A DNA stretch of 64,000 nucleotides from Phocoena phocoena (taxonomy: Eukaryota; Chordata; Mammalia; Artiodactyla; Phocoenidae), in NCBI RefSeq assembly GCF_963924675.1, contig NC_089223.1:12846881-12910880 (forward strand), written 5' to 3'. Numbering within the stretch: the first letter of the stretch is position 1; each line of letters begins with the position of its first letter. Under the pieces are notes generated by a model, which was not told where the DNA came from, did no database searches, and saw only the letters and a list, made by a program, of their open reading frames with translations. Made by a program: the position numbers and the translations under genes. Of the stretch, positions 46,909 to 58,399 are shown piece by piece.

Positions 46909-49775
46909 TAAAACATGATGACCCAAAACCTATGGGATGCAGCAAAAGCAGTTCTAAGAGGGAAGTTTATAGCAATTCAATCTCACCTCAAGAAACAAGA
47001 AAAATCTCAAACAATCTAATCTTACACCTAAAGCAACTAGAAAAACAAGAACAAAGAAAACCCAAAGCTAGTAGAAGGAAAGAAATCATAAAGATCAGAG
47101 CAGAAATAAATGAAATAGAAATAAAGAAAACAATAGCAAAGATCAATAAAACTAAAAGTTGGTTGTTTGAGAAGATAAACAAAGTAGATAAACCTTTAGC
47201 CAGACTCATCAAGAAAAAAAGGGAGAGGACTCAAATCAATAAAATTAGAAATGAAAAAGGAGAAATTACAACTGACACTGCAGAAATACAAAGGATCATA
47301 AGAGACTATCACAAGCAACTATATGCCAATAAAATGGACAAGCTGGAAGAAATGGACAAATTCTTGGAAAGGTACAACTTTCCAAGACTGAACCAGGAAG
47401 AATTAGAAAATATAAACAGAACAATCACAAGCAATGAAATTGAAACTGTAATTAAAAATCTTCCAACAAAAAACAGTCCAGGAACAAATGGCTTCACAGG
47501 TGAATTCTATCAAACATTTAGAGAAGAGCTAATACCTATCTTTCTCAAAAAATATATGACAAACCCACAACAAACATCATTCTCAATGGTGAAAAACTGA
47601 AAGCATTTCCTCTAAGATCAGGAGCAAGACAAGGATGTCCACTCTCACCACTCTTATTCAACATAGTTTGGAAGTCCTAGCCACAGCAATCAGAGAAGAA
47701 AAAGAAATAAAAATAATCCAAATTGGAAAAGCAGAAGTAAGACTGTCACTGTTTGCAGATGACATTATACTATACCTCGAAAACCCTAAAGATGCCACCA
47801 GAAAACTCCTAGAATTAATCAATGAATTTTATTGTAAGGTTGCAGGATACAAAATTAATGCAGAAATCTCTTGCACTTCTATACACTATCAATGAAAGAT
47901 CAGAAAGAGAAATTAAGGAAACAATCCCATTTACCATTGCAACAAAAGGAATAGAATACCTAGGAATCAACCTACCAAAGGAGACAGAAGACCTGTACTC
48001 AGAAAATTATAAAACTCTAATGAAAGAAATCAAAGATGACACAAACAGACAAAGAGATATATCATGTTCCTGGATTGGAAGAATCGATATTGTGAAAATG
48101 ACTATACTACCCAAAGCAATCTACAGGTTCAATGCAATCCTTATCAAATTACCAATGGCATTTTTCACAGAATTAGAAACAAAAATTCTACAGTTTGTAT
48201 GGAAACACAAAAGACCCCAAATAGCCAAAGCAATATTGAGAAAGAAAAATGCAGCTGGAGGAATCAGGCTCCTTGACTTCAGACTATACTACAAAGTTAC
48301 AGTAATCAAGACAGTATGGTACTGGCACAAAAACAGAAATATAGATCAATGGTACAGGATAGCAAGCTCAGAGATAAACCACACACCTATGGTCAACTAG
48401 TCTATGACAAAGGAGGCAAGACTATACAATGGAGAAAAGACAGCCTCTTCAATAAGTGGTGCTGGGAAAAATGGACAGCTACATATAAAAGAATGAAATT
48501 AGAACACTACCTAAAACCATACACAAAATAAACTCAAAATGGGTTAAAAACCTAAATGTAAGACCAGTCACTATAAAACTGTTAGAGGAAAAAACACTCT
48601 TTGACATAAACCACAGCAAGATCTTTTCTGACCCACCTCCTAGAGTAATGAAGACAAAAATAAACAAATGAGACCTAATGAAACTTAAAAGCTTTTGCAC
48701 AACAAAGGAAACCATAAAAAAGACGAAAAGACAACCCTCAGAATGGGAGAAAATATTTGCAAACAAAGCAACAGACAAAGGATTAACCTCCAAAATACAC
48801 AAACAGCTCTTGGAGCTCAATATTAAAAAAACAAACAACCCAATCCAAAAATGGGCAGAAGACCTAAACAGACATCTCTCCCAAGAGGACATACAGATGG
48901 TCATGGGGCACATGAAGGATGGTCAACAACCCTAATTATTAGAGAAATGCAAATCAAAACTACAATGAGGTTTCACCTCACACCAGTCAGAATGGCCATC
49001 ATCAGAAAATCTACAAACAAATGCTGGAGAGGGTGTGGAGAAAAGGGAACCCTCCTGCACTGCTGGTGGGAATGTAAATTGATACAGCCACTGTGGAGGA
49101 CAGTATGGAGGTTCCTTAAAAAACTAAAAATAGAACTACCATATGACCCAGCAATCCCACTACTGGGCATATACCCAGAGAAAACCATAATTCAAAAAGT
49201 CTGATGTACCCCAATGTTCATTGCAGCACTATTTACAACAGCCAGGACATGGAAACAACCTAAACGTCCATCGACAGATGAATGGATAAAGAAGATGTGG
49301 TGAATATGCTCAGCCATAAAAAGGAATGAATTTGGGTCGTTTGTAGAGATGTGGATGGACCTATAATCTGTGATACAGAGTGAAGTAAGTCAGAAAGAGA
49401 AAAACAAATATCATATATGAACACATATATGTGGAATGTAGAAAAATGGTACAGACGAACCTATTTGCAGGGCAGGAATAGAAACACAGATGTAGAGATG
49501 TGGACACGGTGGGGAAGAGGAGGGTGTGATGAATTGTGAGATTAGGTTTGACATAAATACACCACCATGTGTAAAACAGATAGCTAGTGGGAACATGCTG
49601 TATAGCACAGCGAGCTCAGCTCGGTGCTCTGTGACAACCTAAATGGGTGAGATGGGGGGCAGAGAGGGAGGTCCAAGAGGGAGGGGATATATGTATACAT
49701 GCAGCTGATTTACTTCACTGTACAGAAGAAACTAATACAACCTTGCAAAGCAACTATACTGCAATTAAAAAAAAA
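46909..49775 (+). mobile_element. L1 3' half, ORF2 linker to poly(A), with internal RT deletion
   Basis: Starts in the ORF2 linker ('aaaacatgatgacccaaaac') and ends with the cetartiodactyl-type 3' UTR ('agctcagctcggtgctctgt', 'aactatactgcaattaaaa') plus poly(A). Compared with the copy at 40922, about 420 bp of RT is missing at 47550, removing motif A. No TSD could be found beside the tail ('gcagagtctactaaactg'). Together with the inverted 5' UTR it may be one twin-primed insertion (45750-49775). Confidence 0.9.
46932..49204 (+). pseudogene. L1 ORF2 remnant (reverse transcriptase)
   Basis: The frame 46932-47600 (222 codons) encodes the linker and RT N-terminus ([34 protein letters not shown]) and ends at the internal deletion. 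Motif C is intact as [15 protein letters not shown] in frame 47635-47895. A short insertion near 47830 shifts the frame into 47822-48400 (thumb region with [18 protein letters not shown]). Later frames (48678-48935, 48851-49204) carry the C-terminal block [18 protein letters not shown]. Lacking motif A (catalytic Asp) and broken in several places, it is non-functional. Confidence 0.88.
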
Positions 49776-50717
49776 GCAGAGTCTACTAAACTGTTACGAG
49801 TTATAGATAGCTTAGGAGAAAACAAAAAGCAGTTTCTTATATATCCAAAAAACAGAATATTAAAACATAAACAATATTCCATATAAACATTACAATCTTC
49901 TCTCATTAGTCCATTTAATCCTATGTAACCAATTCTTGTACTGCTTGATCTAGGGTTAGCAGTCTCATATACCCTCTGCTTCTTGACTGGAGTTCTGGAA
50001 ATCCTGACTCAGTCTATTGGTATGGTGCCGAAGTTGTTTAAGCAATGCCACCAGAAGCCTGTACCCAATGATACCTGGCATCATCTTTTTCCACAGAGCA
50101 CTGAGACAGTTCTTTGCTGATGGTGTATTAAGGCCTGTAGCTGATTGTAAGAGCTTTCAGGGGAGCACTAGAGGAAAACAAAGAACTATCTGTATATGAC
50201 ACATTTTAAATGACTATGGTTAAATTATTACTAATAATTTTCCAAAGTGAAAGATCAGATAAGAGTTCTTAAGAATTATGCAACTGAAAAAGAAATTTGG
50301 TTGTTTCTGTGGTATATAAAATAAGATAATAAAATCAATCCCGAAAAAATACTTTAGACAAAATATCTATAAACATAATGATTAAGCTATTTTCAAGGAA
50401 GAGTGGATATTACATCTAATTTATGAAAATGGCTGAACATAATCTTTATAAGAAAGAAAAAAACTTTGAATATACAATAATTCTGAGACATAAGATACCA
50501 TGAATCCACCAAGCATATAGTTCCAGAATATACCAAGAATATATCAAAAATATCAAGTAAAAGGATTCTGTAAGTCTAGAGTAGGTCTTAATCATTTGTA
50601 TAATAATTGGGACCTCCCAAAACTCATCAGTAAGTGATGTGAATCCCCAATTGAAAACCAATTGCCTAGAAAATGCCAGATTCAAATTAAAGAAGTAAAG
50701 TTGTGGCCAATATTTTC
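49776..50717. other. Unassigned sequence, perhaps ERV-internal
   Basis: 50020-50170 ('gttgtttaagcaatgccacc', 'gatggtgtattaaggcctgt') has the flavour of a decayed ERV internal region, but no domain is readable. No gene. Confidence 0.35.
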
Positions 50718-50735
50718 TTAAATAACTGAAATTAG

Positions 50736-50935
50736 GGGACTTCCCTGGTGATCCAGTGGTTAAGACTCTGTGCTTGCAGTGCAGGGGGCACAGGTTCGAT
50801 CTCTGTGCTTGCGGTGCAGGGGGCACAGGACTCTGTGCTTGCAGTGCAGGGGGCACAGGAAAAAAGATTCCACATGCATGCCACGTGGTGTGGCCAAAAA
50901 ATAAATAAATAAATAAATAAAATAATAAAAATAAA
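50736..50935 (+). mobile_element. CHR-1-like SINE with internal triplication
   Basis: Head 'ggacttccctggtgatccag', B box 'caggttcgatct', end 'ccacgtggtgtggccaaaaa' with (AAAT)n tail. TSD 'ttaaataactgaaattag' at 50718-50735 and 50936-50953, exact over 18 bp, proves a single insertion. Confidence 0.93.
50764..50859 (+). repeat. ~30-bp tandem triplication inside a SINE
   Basis: The unit 'ctctgtgcttgcagtgcagg' + 'gggcacagg' occurs at about 50766-50794, 50801-50829 and 50831-50859. The first two copies are separated by 'ttcgat'; the second differs by one base ('gcggtg'). Confidence 0.93.
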
Positions 50936-51179
50936 TTAAATAACTGAAATTAGACTAATAATACTATATTGTTGTTGTCTAATATCAGGCAAAGCTATAC
51001 CATAACTCTGATAAATAGAAACATTTCATGGACAGTGAAGGTATTGACAATTCTCTTTGAACTTCCCATACAGCATACAATTTCTAAAATATTTATATAA
51101 ATAACATTTTACCATACAAATTTAATTTAAGGAAGGCTAAGCATCGTTCTGATTTGGCCATTTCCCCTCTCCAACCCCA

Positions 51180-51300
51180 CGTTCCATTCAGCAACTATAT
51201 GCCAAGAACAAATAAGGTCTCTGGGGATTCAAAAATAACAAGACACAACGGCTGTCTCCAGAAATCCTTGTCTTACAGTTTAGTGGGGAAAATACCCAGA
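51180..51300 (-). mobile_element. L2 3' end, antisense
   Basis: 'cattcagcaactatatgcca', 'tctctggggattcaaaaata' and 'gtcttacagtttagtgggga' match the reverse complement of the L2 3' end. Confidence 0.6.
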
Positions 51301-52344
51301 TGAGAGTCAAGGAAGCACAGACTAGCTTTTCTGTGCCCAACTTGGGGAGGAATGAGGAGAATGAGAAAAAGGGAAACAGATGAAGGGTTACATATGGCTC
51401 TTGGACAAATGATCCCTAAACTCAATGGTTTGAAGAGTGAACAGGAGAAGAAAGAATCTGTGTAGACTTCTATTAAAAGAGCTAATGGAGTGAATAGATA
51501 GGAAGGTGATGAAGCTGTCGACAAGAAACACGATCCTTGAAGAGACTGAAATCAAGAGCACAGATCAAGAATACTGAAATACAAGAGGGGAGTTAAATGT
51601 AGATAAAGTAGGAGGTAAATTCTTCCTTAATCAGTAGAATTTTCTCACTAGTGAGGTCATCTGCTGAATGTGATTCATTGTGATTCATACAGGAATTAGA
51701 GCATTTGAAGTATGTTTGAAACAGTTGCCAAAGAAAACAGGAAAGAAAAAGAAAACTGTCCAAAGACTGTAAAAGGACTTTCTATTGGCAGTGATTCCCC
51801 TAGTAATATTGAAGATAAAGTACTTCTGGAGGCACCAATCAGCACTATATGCAACCTTCTCTAGCAGGGTCAAAGAGCCACGGTGCTGGGTGAGAAGGCA
51901 GATTGTGGCTGAGTAGAGAAAGACCTAAGATTTGGACTGGACTGAAGGATCACAAAACTAAGGAGGAATCAGAGTAGTGGATTTGGTGCAGTTAATAGCA
52001 GAAGTGGTGGGACGCTGTGAAACAGCTGAAGGATAGGACCATTTCAGCTCCTAATCTGAACCTAAAACATTACAAATACGTCATTGTATTACATAACTTA
52101 ATCCTCACATCAACCCTGTGAGGTAAAGTGGCATATTTCAGAAACTGTAGAATCCTAGATTTTGTTGAGAAAAATATTCTTCCTAGAAATTTTTATTACA
52201 TCAACTCTTTTGAACCAACATAGGTCAGAGGATATTTTGGTAATCAATTGCTTTTGTTATAATTCCATAGTGTAGATGGATCTGCTCTCACAGTACCTAA
52301 TGATTAGGGTAATTTACTCAAACATGCTTTTTAAAGTATATTCA
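51301..52344. other. Unassigned sequence
   Basis: May contain more decayed L2 (for example 51640-52060) but not confidently. 52075-52140 has a MIR-like 'tcctcacatcaaccctgtga'. No gene. Confidence 0.35.
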
Positions 52345-52795
52345 GTCCAACAATTGATGAATGGATAAATAAAATGTGGTATAACCAAGCAATAGATATT
52401 ATTTGATATTTTGTTTTTGATAATTTGTTATTTGATAATAAAAAAGAATGAAGTATTCATACATACTACAGTATGGATAAACTTTTAAAAAACAGTTTGC
52501 TAGGTGAAAGAAGCCAGACACATATTGTGTAATTCCATTTATAAGAAATGTCCTGAAGAGGCAGACACAAAGTGGATTTGTTGTTGCATAGGGCTGGAGG
52601 AAAGAGGGAAGGGGATGGGAAGTGACAAGTAATGGGTTCAGGGTTTCTTTTAGTGCAGAAGAAAATGTTCTCAAAGTAGATTGTGGTGATGGCTGCACAA
52701 CCCTGTGAATATACTAAAAAATACTGAATTGTATACTTTAAATGTTTAAATTATATGAAATGTGAATTACATATCAATAAGGTTTTGAAAATTTT
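52345..52795 (+). mobile_element. L1M 3' end fragment
   Basis: 'ccaacaattgatgaatggat', 'gtgaaagaagccagacacat', 'gtggtgatggctgcacaacc' and 'aattgtatactttaaatg' give the order of an L1ME/L1MB 3' end. Confidence 0.75.
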
Positions 52796-53419
52796 TATTC
52801 ATGCAATGTTTAAGAGGATGAAAATGTACTAACAATTAAAAATATGACAATTAACAATTTAATAAAATGTGTAATGAAATATTACAGAACCTGTATCTTC
52901 TATTAAAAATAATAATTATTAATCATAGCATGAGAAGGTGGTAAATCAGTTATATACCTAATTGATTTAGCAATATTATTTTTAAAATACTGTGATATTT
53001 TGATATAATACAGTCTGATCTTTTTCTTGGAAACATGTTATCATGGAGACTGCCTTACAATTTATTTCATGTTACTTGTACTTCCATAATTTAACTGATT
53101 TAACACCAATTGTATTGAATTTTGCTCTATACTAATATTTTAATGTGACATTAATACTTTAACCTCTGTTTGGACCATACTTACAAAAATTTGCAGCTAT
53201 TGGTTATTTTAACTACAAAATACTGCTGAATCATTTCATCAAAGATTTTAAATTTTCTTCAGCATGGATTGCTAACCATTAACTTCAAGATGTCCCTCAG
53301 CCATTTGGACAGATCATCTCCTCATCTCCTCGGGGCTTTTTTACTGCTACATACTAGGGCCAAATCAGGTTTCCAAGCCAACTTTATTTCCATTCTTCTT
53401 AGTAGTCTTACTTTTTAAT
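52796..53419. other. Unassigned AT-rich sequence
   Basis: No gene or repeat recognised. Confidence 0.4.
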
Positions 53420-53890
53420 GCATTTATTCATTCAACAAATTTTTATTGAGCAGCTCTTACGTGACAGGCAGTGAAAATGTACTACCTCTGGAAGTAAGAA
53501 TCCAGGAAAAATATATAATTTAAAGAATAATTAAAATAGTGTAGGTATTGTAGGAGCACATAGCAGGGAAACCTCAACAGATAGAGGAGTCAGGCTACGG
53601 CATTTCAAAGAAGATGTCAAAGCTGAGACTTGAAAAATGAACAGAAATTAGGGAAGCTATTAATAAGTAGGGTAGTTCAAAGAAAAAAAATATATAAAAT
53701 AGTTCAGAAATGAGTGACACCATCAAGCTTCCAAGGTAACTTCCTCACAGTTCAGAATAGTTTAAGAATTGAGTGCAAAGGAGATATGGCTAGAGAAAAC
53801 GAAAAAGGTTTTCAAGTGCCTAATTAGCTGTTTTAAGGAATTTGGATCTTCTAAGGGCAATGGAAGTCTTAGAAGAGTTTCAAACTTTAA
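53420..53890 (-). mobile_element. L2 LINE, antisense
   Basis: 'catttattcattcaacaaat', 'tttattgagcagctcttacg', 'gatgtcaaagctgagacttg' and 'ttttaaggaatttggatctt' follow the L2 reverse complement. Confidence 0.65.
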
Positions 53891-54213
53891 AACAAGATAA
53901 GGCCTGTGTTTTACAAAGATCGAGTAGCTTGTTGTTGTTTTTTTCCTTAAGGTACTTCTCAAAACCAGGAAACCTCCAAAATCCTTACAATCATGATTCC
54001 TATGGACTTCAGCTATTATTTCCAAATATTTGACGTTTTTCCTACTTGAAAAAGAGCTATCTCAAAGCAATAATCAGATCTGTTACCTAGCAGTCAATAT
54101 GCATGGGGAGTTCTCTTGGCCAGCGCTTCTAGGTGCAACTGGGTCAAGGACAGAGAGTAAGAGCAACCCTTTTTAACATTCTCACTTTGTGGAATGCTCT
54201 CCTTTAAAGAAAT

Positions 54214-54430
54214 AATGGCACATATGCACCATGGAATATTATGCAATCACTAAAAATAAGGAATTAGACCAACTGACACAGAAAGGACTCCAGGAGTAAT
54301 TCTGATAAGAAAGGCAAAATGCAGGTAAATATCTCCATAAACCCATTTTTGATAAACCATGACATCCACTATATATATGTATGTGTATATTAATATATGT
54401 AGGTACAAGTTTATATATGGTTGAATACAA
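54214..54430 (+). mobile_element. L1M 3' fragment
   Basis: 'caccatggaatattatgcaa' with 'actaaaaataaggaattag' and 'aaaggactccaggagtaatt' resembles an old L1M ORF2 end/3' UTR. AT-rich tail at 54370-54425. Confidence 0.5.
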
Positions 54431-54890
54431 TGTAACATGAGCCTTTATCACAGGATCTGAGCTGAGGAAATTCACTCTTACTCATTTAGTTCCCGTTTCC
54501 TTTTGCTATATTCTTATATAAGCACACATTTCACTGCACAAAACAAAAAAGAAGTAAAAAGAACCCCATCAACCAACCCCCACTAGGAACCTCAGAACAG
54601 TCCTGATTTTTTAATGAATGGGTATATATTCTGCCCACCCTTATCAAATGACTCTACTACGTTACTAACCTATCCTTTTCTTCACGATCAGCCACCTAAT
54701 TACTGAAAGTGAGGATCTAAGGCATTTCCAGTTTGTCCATACATCCCAGAATTTTGATTTTTGTGGCATACTCCTTTCCTTCTACAACTGCTATTTAACA
54801 TATATTAATATATATTAATTACCTTTAATGTATAAAAATTACTTTTATTTTTCTCATTATTCTTATAAATCATGTTTATTAGAGAAAATG
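54431..54890. other. Unassigned sequence
   Basis: No gene or repeat recognised. Confidence 0.4.
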
Positions 54891-54896
54891 CCAACC

Positions 54897-55104
54897 TTTT
54901 TTTTTTTTTTTTGCAGTACTTAGGCCTCTCACTGTTGTGGCCTCTCCTGTTGCGGAGCACAGGCTCCGGACGCGCAGGCTCAGCGGCCATGGCTCACGGG
55001 CCCAGCCGCTCCGCGGCATGCGGGATCTTCCCAGACCTGGGCATGAAGCCGCGTCCCCCGCATTGGCAGGCAGACTCTCAACCACTGCGTCACCAGGGAA
55101 GCCC
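54897..55104 (-). mobile_element. CHR SINE (~200-bp form), antisense
   Basis: Plus strand: poly(T), 'ggctccggacgcgcaggctc', 'cggccatggctcacgggccc', ending 'tcaccagggaagccc'. TSD 'ccaacc' at 54891-54896 and 55105-55110. CpGs are largely retained. The three GC-rich open frames here are SINE translations. Confidence 0.95.
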
Positions 55105-55299
55105 CCAACCATTTTTTATGTGTATATACATACACACATATGCAATTTTACAGAAAAGCATTAACTGAATCATAAATTCACTAGGTTTTTTCCCTAATGC
55201 TGACTGTTTTGCTTTTGTTTTTGCTGCTCTCCCCACATCCTTCCCTTATCTTGCACCAAAAATCAACGTTATAGAATAGTAATTCCAGACCTAACACTT

Positions 55300-55512
55300 T
55301 ACACATTTACCATTAGAATGGTTCAGAGTGCTTTATACGTATCAACAATCCCACATGGCAGACACTATTGTTCAGATGTAATAAACAAGGAAACTGAGAC
55401 AATCAATGATAAAGTAACTTGTCCAAGGTTCACAGGTGTTAAGTGGCAAGGACACACTTGAACCCAGGCAGTTGGACTCTACAGTCTATGTGTTAGCCAC
55501 TATTCTAACCGC
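55300..55512 (+). mobile_element. MIR SINE
   Basis: 'gagtgctttatacgtatcaa', 'acaaggaaactgagacaatc', 'taacttgtccaaggttcaca' and 'tgaacccaggcagttggact' follow the MIR core to 3' region. Confidence 0.75.
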
Positions 55513-55619
55513 CCCCCTTCTCAAATTAACATGGCCTTCCATTTTTGTCTCCAATGCTCATGTCATCACAAGCAAATATATATAAACATGTACATACAAT
55601 ACTAATATACACATATATA

Positions 55620-56335
55620 TATGAGTGGGAATGTGTGGTTTGCTAAAAAATAGGGTTATAGAGACACTTTCCTACACTTTGTATTTCTTGCATACAAGCA
55701 GTCATCTTATTTTCAATACTGCAACGAACATTCTTTTACTATGTTCTTACTTACTGGTATTTTGTTTCTGTAATATAGATCCCAGTAGTGGAATTACCAA
55801 GTTGAAATAAATAAATAAATATGTATATGTAGTTTTATTTATAATTGATGTTGTCATACTGCATTACAAAAAAAAGCTGTATAATTTCACATTTCTATCA
55901 ATAATATAACACTACATCCTTTCATTTCCACCAGCAATGGAAATTAGATTTTTACATATTCATTCATTAATTAGTTCTGAACAGATAACACATGCACATG
56001 GTTCAGTGTTGAGCAGATATACAACAGTATGCAGTAAAACAATCTGCCTTTTAGTCCTGTCCCCTTTCAGTCCTGGCCTTTTAGGCCAGTTTCCCTTCCT
56101 TGAAGTAAGTAATAGTGCCAATAAATTAACAAAGGTATTTCACGCACATACAAGCAAACACAAATATAAATTGTTTTTCCCCACCCTTTTGTTGACACAT
56201 AAACCTACTGTACTTAATATTCTGTACCTTCTCATTTTTATTTCATAATGATACTTAAGGACCTTTCTATCATTAGCCTTTCTTGAGCCCATCACTTCAT
56301 ACATCTCCCTAAATATGTGTATATGTACATTCATA
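55620..56335 (-). mobile_element. L1M fragments, antisense
   Basis: 'atcccagtagtggaattacc' and 'atttccaccagcaatgg' (55640-55935), plus 'tattctgtaccttctcattt' (56218) and 'ttaaggacctttctatcatt' (56256), match reverse-complement L1M. The two blocks are in the opposite order to the consensus, so they are probably two insertions or a rearrangement. Confidence 0.5.
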
Positions 56336-56384
56336 ATTGTACAAAAATAGATAATACTATATATGCTGTTTTGTCAACTTTTTA

Positions 56385-56681
56385 TTTTTTAATTAACTTT
56401 TTTACTGGAGTATAGTTGATTTACAGTGTTGTGTTAGTTTCAGGTGTACAGCAAAGTGAATAGTTGTACATATACATATATCCACTTGTTTTTGGATTCC
56501 TTTCCCATATAGGCTATTGTAGAGTACTGAATAGAGCTCCCTATGCTCTACAGTAGGTCCTTATTAGTTATCTATTTTATATATAGCAGTGTGCATATGT
56601 CAAATCTAATCTCCCAATTTATCCCCCCCCATTTCCCCCTTGGTAACCATAAGTTTGTTTTCTACATCTGGGACTCAATTT
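56385..56681 (-). mobile_element. 5'-truncated L1 3' UTR, antisense
   Basis: 'ctggagtatagttgatttac', 'gttgtgttagtttcaggtgt', 'tgaatagagctccctatgct' and 'accataagtttgttttctac' are the reverse complement of an L1 3' UTR common in cetartiodactyls. TSD 'ctgttttgtcaacttttta' at 56366-56384 and 'ctgttttgtaaacttttta' at 56682-56700 (one mismatch). Confidence 0.85.
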
Positions 56682-56744
56682 CTGTTTTGTAAACTTTTTA
56701 ATTGCAAGCTATACATTTGTCTTCCCCCAAAACACCACAGCCTT

Positions 56745-57605
56745 CTTCATTTCAGTCGCTGGCAACTCCATACTTCAGTTGCTCAGATCAAAAACAATGA
56801 GGCATCCTTGATTCTTCTCTTTCTCTCATACCCCACTTTCATTCTGTCCAGGTATTTTGTTGGCTATACTTTTATAATCCATCTGGAATCCAACTACTTC
56901 TCATCACCTGCTCTGCTACAACCCTGGTCCAATCCAACATCTCTTGCCTAAATTACTGCAATGGTCATTAATGCAATGGAAGCCTCCTAAATGGTCTTCA
57001 TCCTTCTACCCTTCTGTTTATTCTCAGTACTGCAGTGATACTTCTAAACACATAAGTCAGATCATATAATTTCTCATAACCAAATCCTACAATTTCTCCC
57101 TATCATACTCTGTTTAAAAGCAAAAACTTTACAGTGGCCAAGGACTTCAATGACTGGTCCGGTTAGCTCTCTAACTTCTTTTCTCCTTGCCACCCACTCT
57201 GCTCCAGTTATGCTGGCCTCCTTGCTCTTCCTTAAAAATATCAGGCACGTTTGTAATTTAAGGTTTTTTACTAGTTGTTCCCTCTGCCTCTCCCTGATAC
57301 TCTCATGTTTTACCACCTTGCCTTCCTGTCTTTAATATAATCTCATTTTAACAATGAGACCTTCATCCTAGCCCTCCTTGTCCCCCTTAACTCCTCTACC
57401 TTACTTTTTTCCATAGACTTATCACCTTCTAATATGATATAATTTGTTGTTGTATTTATTTTTTTGATAGTTTCCCCCTATAATGTAAGCTCCATGAGGA
57501 CAGTGAACATTGTTTTGTTTATTGAAGTATTCCAAGTGCCTGGAACAGTGTCTGCCACATGGGAGACACTAAATAAATGTGGGTTGAATAAATAAACGTA
57601 CAGAA
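56745..57605 (+). mobile_element. L2 LINE, long 3' segment in sense
   Basis: Roughly 860 bp follow the L2 3' region in order: 'taaattactgcaatggtcat', 'aacacataagtcagatcata', 'ttctccctatcatactctgt', 'ccactctgctccagttatgc', 'tgtaagctccatgaggacag', 'cactaaataaatgtgggttg'. One of the longest L2 copies here. The open frames at 56640-57335 are decayed L2 or its complement. Confidence 0.8.
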
Positions 57606-57792
57606 GAGAACATAAATTATCTATCAGTCAACCTATCTATACATGCATACATATGTTCAGTTTAAAAATAACTAAAAAGCAAATAACTACTAACCACTCA
57701 GGTCAGGAAATAGAACATTATCAGCACTCCTGAAAATCCTTATGTGACCACCCAATCACATTCTCCTCTGTCATCATTCTTTTTTTGCCCCA

Positions 57793-57795
57793 ATA

Positions 57796-57811
<16 letters not shown>
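57793..57811. repeat. (TA)n inside the left TSD of a SINE
   Basis: About 10 TA units next to the SINE poly(T). The right TSD copy has only 'aatatat'. Confidence 0.9.
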
Positions 57812-57826
<15 letters not shown>

Positions 57827-58020
57827 CTGCGGTACGCGGGCCTCCCACCGCCGCGGCCCCTCCCGCTGCGGAGCACAGGCTCCGGACGCGCAGGCCCAGC
57901 GGCCATGGCTCACGGGCCCAGTCGCTCCGCGGCACGTGGGACCCTCCCAGACCGGGGCACGAACCCACGTGCCCTGCACCGGCAGGCGGACTCTCAACCA
58001 CCGCGCCACCAGGGAAGCCC
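57812..58020 (-). mobile_element. CHR SINE (~200-bp form), antisense, CpG-rich
   Basis: Plus strand: poly(T), 'gcggtacgcgggcctcccac', 'cggccatggctcacgggccc', ending 'gccaccagggaagccc'. TSD 'cccaatatat' at 57789-57798 and 58021-58030. CpGs are well preserved. Confidence 0.95.
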
Positions 58021-58056
58021 CCCAATATATTTTTAATGCTTAGAAATTATTCATAA

Positions 58057-58379
58057 GGGACTTCCCTTGTGGCACAGTAGTTAAGAATCCACCTGCCAAT
58101 GCAGCAGACACAGGTTCAAGCCCTGGTCTGTGAAGATCCCACATGCCGCGGAGCAACTAAGCCCGTGCACCACAACTACTGAGCCCGCGTGCTGCAACCA
58201 CTGACGCCCACGTGCCTAGAGCCCGTGCTCCGCAACAAGAGAAGCCACCACAATGAGAAGCCAGTGCACCACAACGAAGAGTAGCCCCCGCTCGCCGCAA
58301 CTAGAGAAAGCCTGCACGCAGCAATGAAGACCCACCGTAACCAAAAATAAAATAAATAAATTTTTTAAATATTAAAAAA
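58057..58379 (+). mobile_element. Full-length CHR SINE (~340-bp form)
   Basis: 'gggacttcccttgtggcaca' head, 'ggttcaagccctggtctg' B box, 'ccacaactactgagcccgc' modules, (AAAT)n tail. TSD 'agaaattattcataa' at 58042-58056 and 'agaaattgttcataa' at 58380-58394. Confidence 0.95.
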
Positions 58380-58399
58380 AGAAATTGTTCATAAAAATA

